From a virus, in the IMG/VR virus record IMGVR_UViG_3300043399_000514, positions 1-30,154 of that record: a stretch of DNA of 30,154 nt; one strand, given 5' to 3'. Positions 1-8,484 of the stretch are shown in pieces. The translations under genes and the position numbers were made by a program. Below the pieces are notes generated by a model. It ran no database searches. It was not told the DNA's origin and worked only from the letters and a program-made list of their open reading frames with translations. Position 1 is the first letter of the stretch. Every line of letters begins with the position of its first letter.

Positions 1-3000
1 TCAATCAGGTTGATGCGTTGATTTAGTTCCTCTGCCAGTTGCGTGGTATCAATCGCGCCATTCAGCTGCTCAAGAATTACTGTTGGATCGGTGCTGGGTG
101 ACGCAGAAACGCCTCCCGTAGCAGAGGTTGGATACCAGGCAGAATACTTGCCGGCGCCATCCATAAAGCGCACCCAGTAATACCAGGTAGAGCCCGGCAC
201 GAGGCCGACGTGGTGGTAGGTCTTTTGCGGGACGGCGACTTTGGCAACCAGGGCGGCGCTAGACCGGTTATTGACTTGAGCGCCCCACAGCTCCGCATAG
301 GCGGCATCAAACCCGGTGTTGGCATAATTCCAGGTGAGCACGATCTCGAAGACGCCACCCACGGCGGTAAGCACATTTGCCGAAGCGGTTGGGTCAACTA
401 TCGGGGTGATGGTGGTCTGAGCTGAGGTCTCTGGGGGGTAGCTGCTGCCATCGCTGCCGACCGCGCTAACGGCAAAGCGCAGGATTTTTCCGGCCAGATC
501 AATCGGTGCACCATTGGCGTCGACAAACTGGTACTGGTCGAAGGCCAGATAGGTCAGATCGGCGGTCGTGCCCAGAAGACGCCAGGTGCCGTTATCGCGG
601 AAATAGATTTTGTAGCTGAATGCCGTGCCGCCGGAGGCGGGTTTGCCCCATGAGAGCGTGATGCTGATCCGGGGGATCTTGTTATCCCAGGTAACGAGCG
701 AACTGGCTTTGAGCGATGTGACCTGCCCCGGCGTGGTTTTGTTGCTGGTGCCGGTACCGCCGCCTTCTGTGCCGCCCGTCCACTGGCCGCCATACGGATC
801 ATAAGGCGGGATTGCCGAGACTTCGGCGGTATAGATGGCGGGTGCGTAGGGCACCAGCTCCAGCGTGGCAGAAAAGTCGTTGCTCGGTCGCACGGATTTG
901 ACCAGGCAATCCATGGTGACTTTATCCAGGTTACCGTAGGTAATCACATCGCCGACGGTAACACCGCTGGCGCCAGCCGACAGCGTGAGCGTGGCGCCGG
1001 CATAGCTGCTGACACCCGAATCGAACTGCGTGCCTGTCTGGGTGCGTACCCGTGCGTAGAGCGTGCCGGTGGCGGTAATGTCTTCATCGAGCGTGAGCGT
1101 GTTACCGCTAATGGCAACGACGCGGCCCCAGCCGCTGCCGAGGCGTGGCACATCATGCGCCAGCCGTACAAAGTCGCCACGGGTGGCGAGTAGGTTTTCG
1201 GCATCGCAGCTGATCTTGAAGGTCTCGATGCGCAGCTTGCCCTGGGCCAGCGAACGGCGGCCAATGACAAATGCTTGCTCGTAGCGGCTAACGCCCACCA
1301 ATTTCATGGTTTCGTACAGGGTGGCAACTTTGGTGCCACCAGCACCGTCAGCGCTGTAGCCGTCATCGAACACCACCACCTCATCGGCGGTGGTGCTATC
1401 GGTTGGGGTGTATTGCACGCGCAGGGCATGCGGCTGAATGTGGTACACCAGCTCGCCGGTCAGCCCTTTGATGTTGCGCGGCGTAAATAGCTGCACCGGG
1501 GTATTACGCAGGCGGTCAATGGCGATGGAATGCTTGCCGGCGGCGGTGGATGGTGTGGCGTACCCGGTACCGGCAACCAGCTTGAGCGCTTCCCATACGG
1601 TGGTCTGCGAGGTGACTTCCAGATCGCACATGGCGCGCGGCATGGTCGGTGCATTGGCCATCGCCTGGTTGCACCAGTTGGCCCAATCAACAAACGCATC
1701 GAGATCAATCCGGCTATCGGCCACCGGGCGCGGGATGGCGCTGCCCCGCAGGATGTCGAGATACGCCCAGGCCGGGTTGCGCGTCTCCAGGATCTGCCAG
1801 TTTCCGTTCTGGTATACCGGCAGCTTGCTGGTGACGATGCACGACAGGTTATTGACCGAGCCATTGAGCTGGTCGGTGGCCTTAATCTTCATTTCGATCA
1901 GGCTGATCGGCTTATCTGGCGCGACTGGCGGCACGGCACGGTAAGAGCGGATCGACGACAGGTACGAGTTGCAGTAAACGGCCGTGGCGGCGGCGTCCTG
2001 ATCGTCTGACAGGCGCGAAATGCGGATCTGGTAGTGCCCGGCCGACGGGAAGGTCATGTAGACCGTCGTAAAAAACGGTTTGGTGAACTGGCCGGTGGCG
2101 CGCACGGTGCTGCTGGTGCCGGAGTGCGTGTAGTGGTTGCGGTGGTCGGTGTAGGTAGCCCCACCCTCTTCGCTGTACGAAACGGTCGTCAGCATGTCAC
2201 CATCGGCGCGCGCGCTGGGGTCGGGTAGCGCATCAACGACGGGGTGATTCGGGTTTTCGGAATAAGGGCTGCCGACGTCTTCCCAATAGCTTGAGGTTAC
2301 TGCCGAATAGAGCGATGAACCGGAGCCGTCAATAACGGGAGACAAGCCGCTGACGGGCACCCAGGTGCTGCTGCCGACGGGTGCGACTTCAATGCTGAAA
2401 TCCACTGTCCAGGGCAAGTGGTTGCCATTGGTTTTGTCGACCTGGTACAAACCATTCGGAAACTGGATGTCGATGGCGACCTTTTCGGCATCATTGGTCG
2501 TCTGCAGTGTGCTAACGGCGTTTTTGAGCAGGTTGATCGAGTACGGGTCTGTCCAGACATCCTCTTTGCAGATCTTGAGCTCGTCGCCGGCCATGAATGA
2601 TTCATGGATGAAATACTCGACGTCTTTGTAGTTACCAATCGGCGTGTCGCCAATCAGGATGTCTTCAATCTTGAGCGGGCCATAGCCGGCGGTAAAAATC
2701 TGGTGCAGATACTGGTTGCTGCCCGAGCAAACGATGTAAGGATTCATCGCGTGCATGGGCATCACGCGGCGGCGGCCATAAACGCGCGGAATGGTGCCGT
2801 AGGGGTTAGCCTGGTTGGATACCTTCGAGAAACCATACACTGGGTCTTCGCTGACGCCGGTGCTGCCCAGTTGCGCTGTGGATGGCGCCGGTGGCGGGAA
2901 CAAGGCGTTAAGGGCAAGGCCGGCGGCGAGGCCGGCGGCAGAGCCGACTGCCATTGTTACCCAAAGAGGCGCGCCTTCTGGAACCAGCATTGTGGCTATG

Positions 3001-3317
3001 ATGACAACAGCAATAACTGCGATTGCCTTGAATATTTGACCAACATCGCTACTCTGTGGCACCAGCACGATATTGAGCACATCTCCCTGCTTGGGTACCG
3101 TCAGCGGCCAATCTTCCTGGGCAATCACTTCATCATTGAGGATGACGCGTGCGTAGGGCAGTTGCCATGCTTCGGCCACCTCTTCAAGAATATCGCTGAT
3201 CGATAAGCCGGGGCGCACGCTAACGCTGCGGTAGTCCCCCGGTGTGGCAAACGGCGAATCGCGAAACGCCGCAACCACGCCCTGCCGGATCGGGGAGATT
3301 TCGTGCAGGTTAGACAT
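1..3317 (-). CDS. Tail tip attachment / host-specificity protein, J-like (3' end off left edge)
   Basis: This frame is open from an ATG at 3317 (an ATG at 3320 is also possible) to the left edge, about 1105 residues without a stop. GGAG lies 6 nt before the 3317 ATG. The product is the tail-tip protein that contacts the host receptor. Residues ~25-95 look like a beta-grasp (gpI-type) domain and are followed by two hydrophobic segments (~100-145) and a Pro/Ala linker. Next comes the conserved J core (motif IPRVYGRRRVMPMHA, ~170-190), then a DPYGGQW stretch and two fibronectin-III-like repeats near the left edge. The gene overlaps the NlpC/P60 gene at its 5' end. The order TMP, minor tail, DUF1833, NlpC, J is typical of lambda-like tails. 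The C-terminal receptor-binding part is not in the window. Confidence 0.92.
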   Translation of the reverse strand, partial: MSNLHEISPIRQGVVAAFRDSPFATPGDYRSVSVRPGLSISDILEEVAEAWQLPYARVILNDEVIAQEDWPLTVPKQGDVLNIVLVPQSSDVGQIFKAIAVIAVVIIATMLVPEGAPLWVTMAVGSAAGLAAGLALNALFPPPAPSTAQLGSTGVSEDPVYGFSKVSNQANPYGTIPRVYGRRRVMPMHAMNPYIVCSGSNQYLHQIFTAGYGPLKIEDILIGDTPIGNYKDVEYFIHESFMAGDELKICKEDVWTDPYSINLLKNAVSTLQTTNDAEKVAIDIQFPNGLYQVDKTNGNHLPWTVDFSIEVAPVGSSTWVPVSGLSPVIDGSGSSLYSAVTSSYWEDVGSPYSENPNHPVVDALPDPSARADGDMLTTVSYSEEGGATYTDHRNHYTHSGTSSTVRATGQFTKPFFTTVYMTFPSAGHYQIRISRLSDDQDAAATAVYCNSYLSSIRSYRAVPPVAPDKPISLIEMKIKATDQLNGSVNNLSCIVTSKLPVYQNGNWQILETRNPAWAYLDILRGSAIPRPVADSRIDLDAFVDWANWCNQAMANAPTMPRAMCDLEVTSQTTVWEALKLVAGTGYATPSTAAGKHSIAIDRLRNTPVQLFTPRNIKGLTGELVYHIQPHALRVQYTPTDSTTADEVVVFDDGYSADGAGGTKVATLYETMKLVGVSRYEQAFVIGRRSLAQGKLRIETFKISCDAENLLATRGDFVRLAHDVPRLGSGWGRVVAISGNTLTLDEDITATGTLYARVRTQTGTQFDSGVSSYAGATLTLSAGASGVTVGDVITYGNLDKVTMDCLVKSVRPSNDFSATLELVPYAPAIYTAEVSAIPPYDPYGGQWTGGTEGGGTGTSNKTTPGQVTSLKASSLVTWDNKIPRISITLSWGKPASGGTAFSYKIYFRDNGTWRLLGTTADLTYLAFDQYQFVDANGAPIDLAGKILRFAVSAVGSDGSSYPPETSAQTTITPIVDPTASANVLTAVGGVFEIVLTWNYANTGFDAAYAELWGAQVNNRSSAALVAKVAVPQKTYHHVGLVPGSTWYYWVRFMDGAGKYSAWYPTSATGGVSASPSTDPTVILEQLNGAIDTTQLAEELNQRINLI

Positions 3318-3720
3318 CATTTGCTCCGATGTGGGCGGCGTGACGGTAGAAGCCGGCAAGACGATTTTTCCATTTAATGCCATCGATTCGATCCAAAGCG
3401 CTGTCGTGCCCGGTCTGGGTGTGCAGCATCTGGTTATTGCCGATATAAACGCCGACGTGGCAATCGTGGCCACTGAGTCGGCACAGCACCGCGTCGCCAA
3501 ACTCTGGCGTGGTGACGCGATACCACTGGTTCTGGTTGGCTTCGATGGCGCGCGAGGTGGCGACACGATCAAAAGCGTCTTCGTAGGTATCGTCGTAGCT
3601 TGGCAGCTCGATGCCCATAAATTCACGGTAGAACGCGCGCAGCAAACCCCAGCAATCGAGCCCCTGCTCTGGATTGCGCCCTTTGTTGCTGTAGGGGATG
3701 CCGATCAGATGCTGCATCAC
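3310..3720 (-). CDS. NlpC/P60-family tail assembly peptidase (K-like)
   Basis: A 136-residue protein of the NlpC/P60 cysteine peptidase family, equivalent to the C-terminal domain of lambda gpK, a tail-tip component thought to cut cell-wall peptides or to aid tip assembly. The catalytic cysteine is C23 in GLDCWGL, the histidine is H88 in CHVGVYIG, and H100 in MLHTQ may be the third polar residue. The N-terminal Mov34/JAB-type domain of full-length gpK is missing, so this is the short form found in DUF1833-type tail clusters. It overlaps the DUF1833 gene by 4 nt upstream and the J-like gene downstream, so translation is probably coupled. Confidence 0.9.
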   Translation of the reverse strand: MMQHLIGIPYSNKGRNPEQGLDCWGLLRAFYREFMGIELPSYDDTYEDAFDRVATSRAIEANQNQWYRVTTPEFGDAVLCRLSGHDCHVGVYIGNNQMLHTQTGHDSALDRIDGIKWKNRLAGFYRHAAHIGANDV

Positions 3721-4187
3721 TTGAACATCCCGGCAAAGCTGCGCGGCAAAAAGTTATCAGCTGGAAACCGCTGATTAAGCAGATCTTCCACTTGGGCAGT
3801 CAACGTAATACTTTGAGCGCCGTATTGCACGTTACGCACCACCAGGTCGGTGATGGCGAACTCGACGTTATCCGGGGCGCTGGCGAGGATGATCTCAGCC
3901 GTAATGTGCAGCCCGTTGGCGTACTGGCGCAACGTATCGATTAGCTCGCGGCTCACATCCTGTACGGCAATACTGATCTCCGGCAGGGTATTGCCGTCAT
4001 CATCCGGCAGCACAAACTGAAACGGAAACGCCTGGTAGACATTGCCCCGACTGGTGATGTTGTCGAGATTATTGACGAGCCGGTGCGTGGTACCCGATTC
4101 CGGGTGTTCGATAGTCAGCAGCCAGAGGATGACTTCGGCGGTATTTTGCTGTAATACCGCCAGCTTGAAAGCGCTAGAAAAGGTCAC
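3717..4187 (-). CDS. DUF1833 minor tail protein (L-like position)
   Basis: A 156-residue protein matching the DUF1833 family by overall pattern: an N-terminal SAFKLAVLQQNTAEVILWLL segment, a conserved ITSRGNVYQAFPFQFVLP stretch, DVSRELIDTLR, and a C-terminal DLLNQRFP near the end. In lambda-like phages this slot, between the gpM-like protein and the NlpC peptidase, is taken by gpL, which caps the tail tip. DUF1833 proteins appear to replace it, though their biochemical role is not established. The gene overlaps both neighbours by 4 nt. No cysteine cluster like that of lambda gpL is present, so an iron-sulfur role is unlikely. Confidence 0.82.
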   Translation of the reverse strand: MTFSSAFKLAVLQQNTAEVILWLLTIEHPESGTTHRLVNNLDNITSRGNVYQAFPFQFVLPDDDGNTLPEISIAVQDVSRELIDTLRQYANGLHITAEIILASAPDNVEFAITDLVVRNVQYGAQSITLTAQVEDLLNQRFPADNFLPRSFAGMFK

Positions 4188-4546
4188 GGCAGCACCTCGA
4201 CTTGAAAGGCAATGCGCCAGGCATTGGCGTCAACGCGCATTGGCCCGCTAACTTCTTTGGTCATTAGCATGGCCGTGGCGGTACCGGTGGTCGGGTCTTT
4301 GAAGTTGAAGGGCAGCGCCCCACCCTTGATGGTGGTCATAAATGCCACAAAGGTGGCTTTTTGCGCATCGGTCAGCACAAAGCTCACGTCGAGCAAACGC
4401 CGGGTGCGCGTGTAGCGTGCACGGGTTTTGCTGGGGCCGGTATCCATATCAGAACGGATGACGCTATCTTTAAGCGTCTCGCCGTAGCCGCTCACCAACG
4501 GTACTTGTGGCAGGCTAGTTGGCCAGGTGTAAGCGGCTGTGCTCAT
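4184..4546 (-). CDS. Minor tail protein, gpM-like position
   Basis: A 120-residue protein with motifs seen in phage minor tail proteins encoded just after the tape measure: WPTSLPQVPLVSGYGE at the N-terminus, an Arg/Thr-rich TRARYTRTRR segment, a LTDAQKATFVAFM helix, and ALPFNFKDP near the middle. It sits where lambda gpM lies and probably helps attach the tip complex to the tape measure. This is assigned mostly by position, and I do not recognise a named family with certainty. Four-nucleotide overlaps on both sides fit a translationally coupled tail operon. Confidence 0.75.
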   Translation of the reverse strand: MSTAAYTWPTSLPQVPLVSGYGETLKDSVIRSDMDTGPSKTRARYTRTRRLLDVSFVLTDAQKATFVAFMTTIKGGALPFNFKDPTTGTATAMLMTKEVSGPMRVDANAWRIAFQVEVLP

Positions 4547-6828
4547 TTGCCGACTCTCCGCAGGTTATAGGCTTGTTTCATGGCCTGGTCAGCACGGCCT
4601 GACGAAATCGTTTTATTGACCAGGTTGGCGATCAATACTTCGATCTGGCGGTTGCCCATGCTGTCGGTCGATTCTCGGGTCGTTGCTTCGGTGCCGGCGG
4701 CCTGATTGACCACGTTGACGGTGACATTGCCGCCGCCACCGCCGGAGGCTTTAACGCCCAGCTTGCCGTCACTGCCGCGCGAGAGCGGCATGATGGCCTC
4801 GGGGCCGGCTTCGCCCATCAGGCCAGCGCCGCCAGCCATGGCAAAAAGCGTCGGTCGTGACACGACGCCGCCGCTGGCAAACATCTGTACGCCGTTCAGC
4901 CAGGCGCCGCCGTTTGCTTGCAGGTTTGACGCTGCCCCGCCGGTTTCCAGACGGGTGCCCTGGTCGGTTGGGGTCGGCGTGCTTTTGCCAAACATTCCAC
5001 CCATTTTGCCGATGAGGCCGGTGAGCGCCATTCGGGTATAGATTCGCATGACGTCGGCAACAACGCCGTTGGCAAAATTGGTGAAGCTGGCTTTGCCGGT
5101 CAGCGCGAACTGCGTAATTGCGTCTTCCATGTTGCGGAAGGCGTTGCTAAATGTTGTTTCAACCTGTTTGCCAATGTTCTCAGCGTTTTCCATAAAGGTG
5201 CCGATAGCCTTATTGGCGCCACCGCTGAATGTCTTTTCCGATTCCTGCCGGATCTTGACAAGACCCTGGATTGTTTCAACGGCGGTTTTCTTCTGGCCTT
5301 CCATTTCGGCGCGGGTTTCTGCCGTTAGTGCACCCTTCGACCGTTCGATCTGCTCGATCTGCTTTTGTAGGTCGACCGTCATTTTTGTGTCGACGTTCAT
5401 CAGCTCGATCTGGTCTTTTGTCATGCCGATCTGCGTGATCTGGGTGCGGTACTCCTCGGTTGCCAGCTCCAGGCTCTTTGTGTAGTTCTTGAGCGAGATT
5501 CCCTCATCCATGGCGCGGATCTGATCGATCAGTGCGGCGGCCTGATTTTTAACGCCCTTCTCTTCGGCCTGCTGCATCAGCTGGGCATATTCGCCGCTGA
5601 TGCCTTTGGTCAGTCGTGCTTTAAGGCTGTTCAGAAACCCGTCACCAGCGCTATTAGCGACCGAACCGGTGTTGCCGCCGGTGAGCGTCTTTTTCTGCGC
5701 CTGCTCTTCTGGCGATGCCACCATCTGGCGTTGCAGCTTGTCTGTGAAGTATTCGGCACCGGAAATCTTTGCCACGTCTGCCGAGAATTCGCGCATGACT
5801 TGCGCAGCTGCGGAAAACTGGCCCTGGGCAAGTAGCGCCACCTGAGCGCCAAGCGCACCAAAAAACAACCCGGTTTCCTGCATGCCCCGTTTCAGGAATT
5901 GCATGGAATCGATGAGATACCCGACAGCTAGGGCACCATTTTCTGCCCAGGTTTTTAATGTGCCGTCGGCAGCCAGTTCTCTGGCGCCAGCACGGACGCC
6001 ATCGGTTTCGTTGTTGGCTTCGATGAGCGCTTTGACGAAAGCATTGACCGACGGCAACAGTTCCATGCTGACGGTTTTGTAAAGCGCGTTTTTGGTGATC
6101 TGTAGCCGCTGCAAGTTTTTTTCGTAAGCATCGGCAGCAATAGCCTGCTCGGTCGTGGTTTTGGTTACCAGATCGCCTGATTCGCCGAGCAGGTTCATCG
6201 TTGGGATCAGCTCGGCGCCACGCTTACCAAAAAGCTCGACGGCTACGGCTGTTTTGCCGGCAGAGTCGCCGTACTCCGACATCCGGCGGCTAATTATTTC
6301 GAACATGGTGCCGGTGTCTTTGCCCTTGAGGTCAGACAACGACAGGCCGATACGGCCAAGCGCATCGCTCATCTTCTTGGATGCGCCGCCGCTGGCCTCC
6401 ATGTTGACGGCCAGCTTGGCCATACCAGCCGACACTGCCTCCATGTCCGCGCCTTCGATCTTGGCAACCTGGGCGATACCGGATAGCTTTTCAATCGATG
6501 CGCCGGTCTTTTCCGACATTTCCTGCAGCTTGGCTGCACCGGCAACCGATTGGCTAAACATGCTCACCAGCACAGCTAGCGACGCTCCGGCGCCGAGCCC
6601 GGCAACGGCTAAACCCACTTTTGAGATACTGCCTGCCAGCGCTTGGCCGTTGATACCAATGCTCGAAAGCATCTGATTCAGCTTGCCGAATTCCTTGTCG
6701 ACGGAATACGAGGCTTTTTCCGCTTCCGAGCGGAACCGCTGCAAGGCGCTTCCGGCTCGGCTGACGCCACTATCCAGACCACCGGTATTTGCGGTGAAAT
6801 TGACGGCAAGTTCAGCGATGGTTGCCAT
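4543..6828 (-). CDS. Tail tape measure protein (lambda family)
   Basis: A 761-residue tape measure protein. Its length sets tail length, and it is threaded through the tail tube and ejected ahead of DNA. The N-terminus (VNFTANTGGLDSGVSRAG) is the usual TMP start and is followed by a hydrophobic Gly/Ala-rich segment at ~60-100. A long helical, coiled-coil-prone region covers ~410-530. The C-terminal part carries the lambda-type tape measure signature (FRNMEDAITQFALTGKASF, ~550-580) and an FASGGVVSRPTLFAMAGG turn motif. At about 760 residues it predicts a fairly short siphovirus tail. The neighbours are the GT chaperones upstream and the gpM-position gene downstream. Confidence 0.95.
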   Translation of the reverse strand: MATIAELAVNFTANTGGLDSGVSRAGSALQRFRSEAEKASYSVDKEFGKLNQMLSSIGINGQALAGSISKVGLAVAGLGAGASLAVLVSMFSQSVAGAAKLQEMSEKTGASIEKLSGIAQVAKIEGADMEAVSAGMAKLAVNMEASGGASKKMSDALGRIGLSLSDLKGKDTGTMFEIISRRMSEYGDSAGKTAVAVELFGKRGAELIPTMNLLGESGDLVTKTTTEQAIAADAYEKNLQRLQITKNALYKTVSMELLPSVNAFVKALIEANNETDGVRAGARELAADGTLKTWAENGALAVGYLIDSMQFLKRGMQETGLFFGALGAQVALLAQGQFSAAAQVMREFSADVAKISGAEYFTDKLQRQMVASPEEQAQKKTLTGGNTGSVANSAGDGFLNSLKARLTKGISGEYAQLMQQAEEKGVKNQAAALIDQIRAMDEGISLKNYTKSLELATEEYRTQITQIGMTKDQIELMNVDTKMTVDLQKQIEQIERSKGALTAETRAEMEGQKKTAVETIQGLVKIRQESEKTFSGGANKAIGTFMENAENIGKQVETTFSNAFRNMEDAITQFALTGKASFTNFANGVVADVMRIYTRMALTGLIGKMGGMFGKSTPTPTDQGTRLETGGAASNLQANGGAWLNGVQMFASGGVVSRPTLFAMAGGAGLMGEAGPEAIMPLSRGSDGKLGVKASGGGGGNVTVNVVNQAAGTEATTRESTDSMGNRQIEVLIANLVNKTISSGRADQAMKQAYNLRRVGK

Positions 6829-6830
6829 GA

Positions 6831-7178
6831 TTAGTCCTTCGATTGCTTGCTGAATAGCGCTTTGAGGCGCTCGGTCTGGGTTTGAGCATCAATTTCCTCA
6901 AGAACTGACTCTGCTTTGGGTTTGTCAATCCAAGGCATAAAGTCGTGAGGCTCAAATGGCTCAGTTTTGCTGTCCGAACGGTTGATGTTGCCGAGCATGG
7001 CCAGCTGCTGGGCAGCAAGGCTATCTGCTCGAAAATCAGCGTCCGGTTCGATACGGAAAAACGCCGCCCATTCGGCGAGTTGCGCGCTGGTTAGCCGGCG
7101 CAACAACTCATCCGGATGGAGAACACCCAGCTTTAGGCAGAGCCGGAAGGCGAGGCGTCGCCAGGGGCGGCGGCGGAG
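6831..7178 (-). CDS. T part of the GT tail assembly chaperone (DUF4035-like), made by -1 frameshift
   Basis: This frame has no good independent start. A naive caller would begin at the TTG at 7106, but the reading frame continues upstream to 7178 and encodes a sensible sequence there (PWRRLAFRLCLKLGVLHPDEL) that joins smoothly to LLRRLTSAQLAEWAAFFRIEPDADF. This is the DUF4035/gpT-like pattern, in which an Arg/Leu helix precedes SSAELAEWMAFY-type residues. It is best read as the C-terminal half of a GT fusion of about 234 residues, made when ribosomes slip -1 at A AAA AAC (7184-7178). In lambda the T domain recruits the tail tube protein while G coats the tape measure. The tape measure gene follows directly. 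Confidence 0.85.
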   Translation of the reverse strand, partial: LRRRPWRRLAFRLCLKLGVLHPDELLRRLTSAQLAEWAAFFRIEPDADFRADSLAAQQLAMLGNINRSDSKTEPFEPHDFMPWIDKPKAESVLEEIDAQTQTERLKALFSKQSKD

Positions 7179-7534
7179 TTTTTTTCCAGATCCTCAAGAT
7201 CCTTTTCGGAGATCCGGTTGAGGCGAGAAACCACTTCAAAGATGCGGTCCAGGGCGCCGGCGAATTTGGTGCCGAGCATGGGCGCCTCTTCGTCTGTAAA
7301 CAGACGGCGGCCCATGTCGTCCACCATAGCGAGCGCACAGTACATGGCCCGAAGTCCAACTCCTTTGTTGCTCAGGGTCATGAGTTTTACTTCGAGCGCA
7401 TCTTTGGCGTCTGCCGAAAAACTGGTGACGTACACACCGCCACCCCACTCCGGGACATCAACGTACTCACGCTTGAGGTCGTTGGCGCCAAGAATGTCTG
7501 ATTTCGACAGCGACTTGCGAGGCTTTTCGCTCAT
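7133..7534 (-). CDS. Tail assembly chaperone, G-like
   Basis: A 133-residue protein equivalent to lambda gpG, which coats the tape measure protein before the tail tube forms. It has the composition typical of the family, with an N-terminal lysine/serine-rich arm, a YVTSFSADAKDALEVKLM beta/helix segment, an ALDRIFEVVSRLN helix, and an Ala/Pro/Ser-rich tail after the slippery site. Most ribosomes would stop at the TAA at 7135-7133, and a fraction shift -1 at 7178 to make the GT fusion. Its position between the tail tube and tape measure genes supports the call. Confidence 0.88.
   Translation of the reverse strand: MSEKPRKSLSKSDILGANDLKREYVDVPEWGGGVYVTSFSADAKDALEVKLMTLSNKGVGLRAMYCALAMVDDMGRRLFTDEEAPMLGTKFAGALDRIFEVVSRLNRISEKDLEDLEKNSAAAPGDASPSGSA
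7178..7184 (-). other. Programmed -1 ribosomal frameshift site (slippery heptamer A AAA AAC)
   Basis: On the minus strand the G frame reads GAA AAA AAC, so the heptamer is A AAA AAC in phase X XXY YYZ, one of the classic -1 slip sequences. The -1 frame is closed by a TGA only 12 nt upstream and is open from there to 6831, so it opens exactly where slippage would deliver ribosomes. The following GC-rich run (CCGCCGCCGCCCC) could pair downstream and stimulate slippage, although I did not establish a specific structure. Confidence 0.85.
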
Positions 7535-7552
7535 TGCATTTTGCTCCAGAGG

Positions 7553-7975
7553 TTAAGCGGCTGCCCAGGTAACGGGGCCGCTGATGCGCAGATCGACGCT
7601 GCCCTTGACGATCTGGTCGACACCGCCGCCAATGCCAAACTTTTTGACATAGGCGGTGAATACGGCGTTTTCGCCATTCGGCAGCAGCAGCTTGAATTCT
7701 TTGGCGGCTTGACTATCGCGTGCAGCCAGCAATGCTGTTTGGCCGGCGTCCGAGAAGTCGCGGTCTAGTTCCAGCGTGAACTGGCCGTTGTCTTCCAGAC
7801 CAAGGCGGTACTCTTTGGCGGTGCTGGACAGGTTGGTCACATCGATTTCCGACGACGAGCCATCAAAGCCGGAAAACGACTTGATGTTCTTGATCGGGGT
7901 GTACGTCGGGCTACCGCTCAGAGCGGTATCGATCGACAGGGTGGTGCCTTGGGCGGTGATTGCAGTCGAGGTCAT
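7553..7975 (-). CDS. Major tail tube protein
   Basis: A 140-residue tail tube subunit of the lambda gpV / Phage_TTP type. It shows the Ser/Thr-rich N-terminus (TSTAITAQGTTLSI), the conserved TYTPIKNIKSFSGFDGSSSEIDVTNL region and a FTLELDRDF core strand. It lacks the C-terminal Ig-like domain of lambda gpV, so it is the short form. The ribosome binding site is strong: AAGGAG with a 6-nt spacer before the ATG at 7975, as expected for an abundant structural protein. The capsid internal start has nearly the same leader. Upstream is the tail terminator gene; downstream are G and GT. Confidence 0.92.
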   Translation of the reverse strand: MTSTAITAQGTTLSIDTALSGSPTYTPIKNIKSFSGFDGSSSEIDVTNLSSTAKEYRLGLEDNGQFTLELDRDFSDAGQTALLAARDSQAAKEFKLLLPNGENAVFTAYVKKFGIGGGVDQIVKGSVDLRISGPVTWAAA

Positions 7976-7997
7976 AATTGACTCCTTAAAGTGAAAC

Positions 7998-8010
7998 CCG
8001 CCGGTGGCGG
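7998..8010 (-). terminator. Weak hairpin before the tail tube gene
   Basis: A 5-bp perfect GC stem (CCGCC / GGCGG, 3-nt loop) lies in the gap between the tail terminator and tail tube genes, followed on the minus strand by GTTTCACTTT. The U-run is poor, so it may be only a weak terminator or an mRNA-stabilising hairpin. Confidence 0.3.
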
Positions 8011-8040
8011 TAGTGGATTACGGTGCTGCGTTAAAAGCGG

Positions 8041-8484
8041 TCAGCCCATGCACGGTACATGGGCGGTATTGTCGTTAATTCGTGTGGCATAGGTGGCGGT
8101 ATAGGTCACCCGCACCATGCCGGTGGTGCCATTCCCGTCTGCCAACTCGGGCGCTCCGATGCTGGATTCGACGATGCGATAAACCGAACCGCCAAGGCTC
8201 ATATCGGCCAGAATGGCGGCTGAGGCGGCAGCGGCCACCGGATCAGCGATCTGGTCAGCTGGATCGCCGTGCACAATGATTTCGAGCTCCACATCAAAGT
8301 TGCGGATTGAAATCGTGCGCTGGCTGTTATCAATGCTTTCTGCCCCGGCGCGTAGCACGATGGCGGGAAGCTCATTGGCCGCCAGGGCGTTCGAACGGCT
8401 GCGGAATATCCGGCCGCCGGCCACGCTTGCCGAGGTCAGCGCGGTGGCAATTGCCTGAATGACCGTTTCACGATGGGTGTTCAT
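8041..8484 (-). CDS. Tail terminator / minor tail protein U-like
   Basis: A 147-residue protein with the layout of phage tail terminators: N-terminal helix REVIQAIATAL-like (MNTHRETVIQAIATALTS), RIFRSRSNALAANELPAIVL, then FDVELEIIVHG strands and a C-terminal VRVTYTATYAT strand. Such proteins form the hexameric ring that ends tail tube growth and joins to the head. It overlaps the FII-like gene by 4 nt and precedes the tail tube gene, as lambda gpU does. Family assignment is by pattern and position. Confidence 0.82.
   Translation of the reverse strand: MNTHRETVIQAIATALTSASVAGGRIFRSRSNALAANELPAIVLRAGAESIDNSQRTISIRNFDVELEIIVHGDPADQIADPVAAAASAAILADMSLGGSVYRIVESSIGAPELADGNGTTGMVRVTYTATYATRINDNTAHVPCMG

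Noticed and set aside
1438-3206. Several plus-strand open frames of 118-200 residues
   Set aside because: All are antisense to the continuous J-like frame, which is open across the whole stretch and clearly coding.
3244-3774. 176-residue plus-strand frame
   Set aside because: Antisense to the NlpC/P60 gene, whose catalytic residues are intact.
6155-6676. 173-residue plus-strand frame
   Set aside because: Antisense to the tape measure gene and composed of the low-complexity Ser/Ala/Pro typical of such shadows.
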